61,507 nt of DNA. Source: an uncultured Lachnospiraceae bacterium (GTDB taxonomy: Bacteria; Bacillota; Clostridia; Lachnospirales; Lachnospiraceae). Made by a program: the position numbers and the translations under genes. The notes beneath the pieces are model-generated. The model was not told the DNA's origin. It did not search any database and worked only from the letters and a program-made list of their open reading frames with translations. The stretch covers positions 72,894 to 134,400 of the forward strand of contig CAMOJK010000001.1 in NCBI GenBank assembly GCA_946616835.1, in the 5' to 3' direction. Position 1 is the stretch's first letter. Every line of letters starts with the position of its first letter. This document shows, in pieces, positions 56,595-61,507 of this stretch.

Positions 56595-57677
56595 ATGAAA
56601 ACAGCAGCTCTTATACTGGCAGGTGGAAAAGGTGAGAGATTCTGGCCGGGAAGCAGAACCTCACATCCGAAGCAGTTTTTGTGTCTTACCGGGGATGGCA
56701 AAACAATGATACGCCATACCGTGGAGCGTATCCTGCCAATAGTAAATATGGAAGATATCTATGTTTCCACTAATGAGAGGTACAGGCAGTTAGTTTATGA
56801 GCAGCTGCCGGAACTTCCGAAGGAAAATGTTATATGTGAGCCAGTGGGGCGGAATACCGCGCCCGGAATAGGCTTGGGAGCTGTTTATATGCGCAGGAAA
56901 TACGGTGATGCAGTAATGCTGGTTCTGCCCAGTGACCACCAGATCGCATTTGAGGATAAATATACGGAGATTCTTAAGAAAGCTGTTGATACTGCGGAAA
57001 ACGGGGATGAAGGTGAAAGGCGCCTCGTTACATTAGGCATTACGCCTAATGAGCCTGAGACCGGTTACGGTTATATTAAATTTGACAGGTCTTCCGATGC
57101 TAATGGGGTGTGCCGGGTGGAAAGATTTGTAGAAAAGCCGGACCTTGAGAAGGCTAAGCAGTATCTGGAGTCAGGAGACTATCTCTGGAATTCAGGTATG
57201 TTCATATGGAAAGTATCGGCAATCTTAGCATCAATGGAAAAGAATATGCCTGAGGTTTATAAAGGGCTTACAGATATTGAGGCTGCCATAGGGACTAATG
57301 ATGAGGTTGAGGTACTTAAGTCTGCTTTTGAGGCAATGCCTTCACAGTCAGTAGATTACGGTATCCTGGAAAAGGAGGATTCCATTTATGTATGTCCCGG
57401 TGATTTTGGCTGGGATGATGTGGGGTCATGGCTGGCACTCAGCAGGCTTAATGCCCCTGATGAAAATGGAAATGTGTTCATGGGGAATGTGGAGAGCACC
57501 TCTACTAAAAGGACTATTGTTAAAGCCGGTGACAAGCTTGTGGCAGTAGTGGGGCTTGAGGATGTTGTGGTAGTAGATACTGAAGATGCGACTCTTATCT
57601 GTTCGGCTGAACATACTGCTGATATAAAGAAACTTCTGGAGGAACTCAGGAGTAAGGGCAGAGAGGAGTATCTCTGA
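56595..57677 (+). CDS. manC: Mannose-1-phosphate guanylyltransferase
   Basis: 360 residues. LILAGGKGERFWPGSR is the nucleotidyltransferase signature, KQFL binds the sugar nucleotide, and FVEKPDLEKA plus YLWNSGMF are typical of GMP enzymes. The C-terminal left-handed helix remains, but there is no phosphomannose isomerase domain, so it is the short form. It makes GDP-mannose for gmd and for the polyprenyl-phosphate mannose synthase-like gene. A longer frame from 56529 lacks support; GGAGG lies close before ATG 56595. Confidence 0.95.
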   Translation: MKTAALILAGGKGERFWPGSRTSHPKQFLCLTGDGKTMIRHTVERILPIVNMEDIYVSTNERYRQLVYEQLPELPKENVICEPVGRNTAPGIGLGAVYMRRKYGDAVMLVLPSDHQIAFEDKYTEILKKAVDTAENGDEGERRLVTLGITPNEPETGYGYIKFDRSSDANGVCRVERFVEKPDLEKAKQYLESGDYLWNSGMFIWKVSAILASMEKNMPEVYKGLTDIEAAIGTNDEVEVLKSAFEAMPSQSVDYGILEKEDSIYVCPGDFGWDDVGSWLALSRLNAPDENGNVFMGNVESTSTKRTIVKAGDKLVAVVGLEDVVVVDTEDATLICSAEHTADIKKLLEELRSKGREEYL

Positions 57678-57678
57678 T

Positions 57679-58764
57679 TTGACTTTAAGTCCGGAGACAA
57701 TAGTAAATCTCGTCATATGGCTGGTGATCTTTCCGGCTGTTTCGGGGATTGTCCCTTCTGAATTAATAAAAAAAAGGGACAAGTCCCTGGCGGAGATATA
57801 TCTGTGCGGACTGTTTCTTATGTTCGCCGTTTTTGAAGTCTGTGCTGTTCCGTGTATATTACTGCATAAAAGTCTGGTGTTCCTAACCGTAACGGTGATG
57901 ATGGTTATGACGGTTTTTTGTATCGCCTCAGTTATCGTTATTACATATGCATTTGCCGCCAGAACCATAAATGTATATTTTCGATTGTCATCATTTGTGG
58001 ATTTTAAAGCTGCCGATGCCGCTATATGGCTGGTTTTTGGCGTGGTCTTTGCGCTGCAGCTTTTCCTTTCGCTGTTTGCAGCGAGATCATACGCAGATGA
58101 TGCAGCCTGGATAGCGGATGCTGTGGCAGCTTCTTCCGGAGGTGAAATGTATGTCGTGTATCCATTTACAGGAATGCCCGGAGGACATCTTTTAAGGGAC
58201 ATAGTTTCGCCTTATCCTATGTTTGTTGCTATGCTTTCAAATGTAAGCGGACTTCATGTTCTTATCATTGCTCATACAGTGATGCCGGTTTTTCTTGGTA
58301 TTGTATCCTGTCTTATGTATAAGGAAATTGCAATAAGGCTGTTTGAGGGAAACTTAAGGAAAATTCCTGTTTTTATGATGATAATGAGCATGATAAACCT
58401 GTTGGGGGGATATTCGGAATATACCAGGGAGGTTTTTCAGGGGATTTTTGCCGAAAGCAGTGAAGGAGTGACAGCGGGGATTTTTACCCTGTATGCTTTT
58501 TTGCTTCTTTGCACTATATCACAGTGTTGCAGTGCGGGAAATGAAGATACGGTTCCTGAATCCTTAAATGGCCTGGGGGCAATGCTTTTCATACTGAATA
58601 CGGCTGCCGCCCTTATTGGTACGGGGACGGTTTTTATGATGCTTTTTATGGAGATTGTTTTAATTGTGCTTATGGCGGTGAGAAACAAGCGGCCTATAAT
58701 GGTACTTAAGTGGTTTTTTTCAGCTATTCCCGGGGTGGCCTGCATAATGTTTTATCTTACATGA
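57679..58764 (+). CDS. Polytopic membrane protein, DUF6077-like
   Basis: 361 residues with about nine membrane segments. SYADDAAWIADAVAASSGG and FTGMPGGHLLRDIVSPYPMFVAMLS are features I associate with the DUF6077 group of Lachnospiraceae. The paired Asp in the first outer loop recalls GT-C enzymes. It starts at TTG 57679 with AGGAG 11 bases upstream, directly after manC. No catalytic site is proven. It could act on the same lipid-linked sugar as its neighbour. Confidence 0.65.
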   Translation: MTLSPETIVNLVIWLVIFPAVSGIVPSELIKKRDKSLAEIYLCGLFLMFAVFEVCAVPCILLHKSLVFLTVTVMMVMTVFCIASVIVITYAFAARTINVYFRLSSFVDFKAADAAIWLVFGVVFALQLFLSLFAARSYADDAAWIADAVAASSGGEMYVVYPFTGMPGGHLLRDIVSPYPMFVAMLSNVSGLHVLIIAHTVMPVFLGIVSCLMYKEIAIRLFEGNLRKIPVFMMIMSMINLLGGYSEYTREVFQGIFAESSEGVTAGIFTLYAFLLLCTISQCCSAGNEDTVPESLNGLGAMLFILNTAAALIGTGTVFMMLFMEIVLIVLMAVRNKRPIMVLKWFFSAIPGVACIMFYLT

Positions 58765-58852
58765 TGTTTAAGGAATAGGGTGATTACTTATCAGCATGCC
58801 TGTGACAGCAGGTGTTTGGGATTGCTTTGAATGGTTATGGACGAGGTAAATA

Positions 58853-59644
58853 ATGGCAGAGATACTTAATGGTATTTTTACGGCATACTCGCAATACAGC
58901 GGAAGCGGTGTGATAATGATCATTTTTTTCGTGGGATTGGTCTACATTGCCGTAAGTGAAAAAAATACCGGAACGCGCACCATTCTGGTGGATGTCAGTG
59001 CACTTCTGTTGCTGGGGATTTTTCTGCCTCCGATATATTACATTTATACTAAATTTATAAACAGTGAAACATATTGGCAGCTTTTTTGGATGCTTCCGAT
59101 AGGAATAGGTTTAGGATATGTAGCCAGCATGCTCATAAGGGAACATACCGTAACCGGAGTAACTCTTGTACTAGTAGTTCTTTTTTTCGGCGGAGAATTT
59201 ATATCCACATCCATAGAGGATGATGATCTGACTAATCTTTCAAATGTATATCGTATGCCTACAGAGGTGGTGGAAGTGGTTGACAGGCTTCATGATATAT
59301 CCGACGAAAAGGTGGTGCATGCAGCCTTTACCGAGGAATTCCTTCCTTATGTGCGTCAGTATGATGCGGATATTGTGATGCCATACGGCTACAGCGTGGT
59401 GGATTCTGACCGACCGGCTGAGTTTTATCTGCTGATGAGCAGTGAGGTGGTTGATTTTGCAAAACTTGAGCAGAAGTGCATACATACCGGCACGGAATAT
59501 CTTGTACTTCCTTCGGATAGGAAGCCCAAACGCCCCTTCGGTCATTATGCATTCAGGCGTGTGGCAGAGGTTTCCGGCTATAGTGTATATCAGTATGCAC
59601 CGACAGACGGCAAGGTCGCAGGTGCATCCCGGGAAGGTAATTAA
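58853..59644 (+). CDS. Membrane protein with soluble C-terminal domain
   Basis: 263 residues. Three or four membrane segments (about 18-120) are followed by a soluble domain starting PTEVVEVVDRLHDI and containing EEFLPYVRQYDADIVMPYG. It resembles the C-terminal half of large GT-C-like proteins (compare the end of the gene at 17355), and a paired partner to the DUF6077-like gene upstream. The gap of 88 bases and a separate GAGG ribosome site argue that it is a distinct gene rather than a broken half. No function is recognised. Confidence 0.6.
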   Translation: MAEILNGIFTAYSQYSGSGVIMIIFFVGLVYIAVSEKNTGTRTILVDVSALLLLGIFLPPIYYIYTKFINSETYWQLFWMLPIGIGLGYVASMLIREHTVTGVTLVLVVLFFGGEFISTSIEDDDLTNLSNVYRMPTEVVEVVDRLHDISDEKVVHAAFTEEFLPYVRQYDADIVMPYGYSVVDSDRPAEFYLLMSSEVVDFAKLEQKCIHTGTEYLVLPSDRKPKRPFGHYAFRRVAEVSGYSVYQYAPTDGKVAGASREGN

Positions 59645-59705
59645 GACCTGGAGATCAGAGACTTCATTAAGGGCTGTAAGATTAAGGCTGTAATAAGGCT
59701 ATAAA

Positions 59706-59734
59706 TAGAAAAAAAAGCTTACATATGGTACAAT
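59706..59734 (+). promoter_or_regulatory. Promoter with a start close to the ATG
   Basis: TAGAAA (59706-59711) and TACAAT (59729-59734) are 17 bases apart, with TGG before the -10. Transcription would begin near 59741, only a couple of bases before ATG 59743, and no ribosome site is present, so the mRNA may be leaderless. Confidence 0.55.
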
Positions 59735-59742
59735 AACAACTC

Positions 59743-61507
59743 ATGGGTAAGAAAAAAAATAAAATTGAATTTATAGATATTGACGATACCGGTGTGCTTG
59801 AACGAATAGTTTCTGATGAACATTACGGTGCACATCAGAATGAGGAATCGGAGTCCCCGGATGATGAAGCTTTTCTGGACGAGGACTATGCCGAGAACGG
59901 TGATGAAGCTTATGATGAGTACGATGATTCAGAGGAAGAACCGGAGTATGACAGTCATGTTGAGGCTTTTGAAAACGGCGGTACAGATGAGGAACATGCC
60001 GGAAGTGAGGTCTTTCAGGGGGAAATCCTGGAGGATGTCCTGATGGAGGATATTGTGCCCGAAGATGGTTCGGAGAGGGATGGGAATGATGAATTTGCAG
60101 ACCTGGAAGAATATGACGAGCCTGAAGTGTATGAGGGTGAGGATACCCCGGAAGATGATGATATTCCTGAAATAGATGACGAATTCGGGGATGATGGTTT
60201 TGAGGATTCAGAAGACCTGGAAGATGTAATTGATGACGAAAAATCAGAAATACCTGAGGATGAAGATGGAGAGGGACTTGAAGCAGAGTATGATGAAGGC
60301 GTAGAGTCAGATGAAACTTTTCCGGGCAGGAGTAAGAACCGGAATAAAAAAACTGGTAAAACTGCAGACAATAGGGAAAAGCAATCCCGAAAAGGATCGG
60401 ATAGAAAAAACAAAGAACCTGCATCAAAGAAGGAGTCATCGAAAAAAAAGAAAAAAAACAGCGTCGCAGAGAAGCCTTTTAAGGAAAAGAATCTTAAGGA
60501 AAAGGCTGCTTTTATTGCTGATAAGCTAATGCATGACAAGCAGGTACAGCAGATTGCATCTGTTGTTGCAGCCGTTGTTTTGCTTCTTATCTGCGTTGCT
60601 GCCGTTCTGGCAATAAATTCCGGCAGAAATCAGAAGAGCCTCTCGAAGCAGATGGCTGACACAGGTGCAATGCTGGGGAGTGTTTCAGTTGCCGGAGAGG
60701 CAGGTCTCATGGCGGTGGCGGATTCAAAGCTTGCTGCCAAACTTGCTGCAGAGGCAGAAGAAGAACAGCGGAAAGCAGATGAAGAACTGGACGAAGATGA
60801 GGAAGAGGAAGGAATTAAGGTAAAGGTTACATTCACCTCTTTGGAAAGGGATATCAAGATAAAATTCATAAATGACGAGACCGACAGGCTTGTTACCGAT
60901 ACGGAATTTGTGGTGCATCTGACTGATAAGAATGATAAAGAGACTGTATTCAAGGACTCGGATTTAGATGGAATTATTTACGAGACTAATGTTGAAAGCG
61001 GTGACTATATTGTAGAAATAGATTCCGTGGAAGGTCTGGTTTTTGCAGAATATGACAGCAAGGTACATGTGGAAGACAAGATCGTGTATGAACAGATCGA
61101 TGTTACCCAGGAGATAAAGACAGAAGCTGAGGTCAATGTTGCTGTCGAGGATAAAGAAAATACTGCACCTCCGGTGGTAGAGGAAGCACCCACTGTTACT
61201 GATACTGTAGAATATGTAGAGTCAAGCCGCAGTGTAAAGACGGGCGAGGATGAGTATGAAAAAATAAGCAGGGATGATATACCGGATCCTGCCGGCAGTG
61301 CAATGAACACAGCCTATGTCACGCTCCCTGCAATGGCAGCAGATTCTGCCTGTGGGGAAAAGTATGTATTAGGTACTATGGTAAGGACTTCTGAGGAAGA
61401 GCCTTCTGTTGCGGCTTCTGAAGATCCAACGGAAGAACCTACTGCAACGAGTGCACCTACTGCAACAAGTGCACCCAGCGCAACAAGTGCACCTAACGCA
61501 ACGAGCG
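59743..61507 (+). CDS. Large acidic single-pass protein, 3' end missing
   Basis: At least 588 residues, open to the window edge. The N-terminal 200 residues are extremely rich in Asp and Glu, then a Lys-rich segment (about 210-255) and one membrane span (about 268-290) follow. The outer part has an alanine-rich coiled-coil-like stretch, a beta-sandwich-like domain (about 363-460, starting IKVKVTFTSLERDIKIKF) and, at the end, a Thr/Ser/Ala/Pro repeat. This suggests a wall-spanning surface protein with a stalk. No enzyme domain is visible. The promoter suggests a leaderless transcript. Confidence 0.75.
   Translation, partial: MGKKKNKIEFIDIDDTGVLERIVSDEHYGAHQNEESESPDDEAFLDEDYAENGDEAYDEYDDSEEEPEYDSHVEAFENGGTDEEHAGSEVFQGEILEDVLMEDIVPEDGSERDGNDEFADLEEYDEPEVYEGEDTPEDDDIPEIDDEFGDDGFEDSEDLEDVIDDEKSEIPEDEDGEGLEAEYDEGVESDETFPGRSKNRNKKTGKTADNREKQSRKGSDRKNKEPASKKESSKKKKKNSVAEKPFKEKNLKEKAAFIADKLMHDKQVQQIASVVAAVVLLLICVAAVLAINSGRNQKSLSKQMADTGAMLGSVSVAGEAGLMAVADSKLAAKLAAEAEEEQRKADEELDEDEEEEGIKVKVTFTSLERDIKIKFINDETDRLVTDTEFVVHLTDKNDKETVFKDSDLDGIIYETNVESGDYIVEIDSVEGLVFAEYDSKVHVEDKIVYEQIDVTQEIKTEAEVNVAVEDKENTAPPVVEEAPTVTDTVEYVESSRSVKTGEDEYEKISRDDIPDPAGSAMNTAYVTLPAMAADSACGEKYVLGTMVRTSEEEPSVAASEDPTEEPTATSAPTATSAPSATSAPNATS
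61438..61507 (+). repeat. Tandem 18-bp repeat encoding Pro-x-Ala-Thr-Ser-Ala
   Basis: Units begin at 61438, 61456, 61474 and 61492, the last cut by the window edge. They encode PTATSA, PTATSA, PSATSA and PNATS, a Pro/Thr/Ser stalk that is a likely O-glycosylation or wall-spanning region and a spot prone to length changes. Confidence 0.85.

Noticed and set aside
57679-59644. A single membrane gene broken into two by a frameshift at 58765
   Set aside because: The second gene has its own ribosome site, ATG and N-terminal membrane segments, and no continuing frame links them.
59771-60439. Long reverse-strand frames (His/Pro-rich and Ser-rich) opposite the acidic protein
   Set aside because: They are mirror images of Asp/Glu-rich codons. 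The forward frame has a promoter, a membrane span and stays open to the edge.

Overview
The window reads as a long surface-polysaccharide locus from a Gram-positive anaerobe of the Clostridia, most likely a Lachnospiraceae (Butyrivibrio-like). This is inferred from strong AGGAGG-type ribosome sites, moderate GC, extended -10 promoters (TATGN before TATAAT-like hexamers), and families I associate with that group: YidC-phosphatase fusions, a KPVIYLYPE-type surface domain, and DUF6056/DUF6077-like membrane proteins. Assignments come from recognising motifs by eye; no database search was run.

Layout. 1-9.1 kb: a capsule-type transferase fragment, a GT-D-like protein, then a sandwich of two YidC/Oxa1-alkaline-phosphatase-superfamily fusions around a PglK-like ABC exporter. 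9.2-14.2 kb: an accessory island with a reverse-strand GT2, two tandem paralogous single-pass surface proteins, a Phd/PIN toxin-antitoxin pair and a phosphoribosyltransferase-like gene with its own promoter and terminator. 14.2-22.3 kb: a second ABC exporter, a GT4, a large GT-C-like membrane protein and three GT2 enzymes, two of them with C-terminal membrane hairpins of the polyprenyl-phosphate-sugar synthase kind. 22.6-30.8 kb: a third ABC exporter, a GT4, a Wzy-like polymerase, a GT10 fucosyltransferase, a polytopic membrane protein and an MBOAT acyltransferase. 30.8-34.3 kb: FkbH-like, acyl carrier protein, MaoC-like and SDR genes, which look like a supply line for an acyl group that the MBOAT enzyme could attach. 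34.3-54.4 kb: many glycosyltransferases, the initiating polyprenyl-phosphate sugar transferase, a KdsC-like phosphatase, UDP-xylose synthase, a VanZ-TagA fusion, WbsX-like protein, acetyltransferase, methyltransferase-like protein and a Wzx flippase. 54.4-57.7 kb: gmd and manC for GDP-mannose and GDP-4-keto-6-deoxymannose, with a convergent polyprenyl-phosphate mannose synthase-like gene. 57.7-61.5 kb: two membrane proteins and the start of a large acidic single-pass protein cut by the window edge.

As a system the genes cover sugar-nucleotide supply (ManC, Gmd, UXS), initiation, about twenty glycosyltransferases, flipping by Wzx and three ABC exporters, polymerisation (Wzy), and decoration (fucose, acetyl, methyl, MBOAT-delivered acyl and possibly phospho-substituents from the YidC fusions).

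The least explained feature is a set of long, nested palindromic elements in the widest gaps between co-directional genes (22.4, 32.6, 42.5 and 48.8 kb). They fall into two related pairs. The 42.5 kb copy folds into a multi-branched structure with a 39-bp hairpin; the 48.8 kb copy is a minimal version with 13-bp terminal inverted repeats and retains pairing through G-U wobbles.
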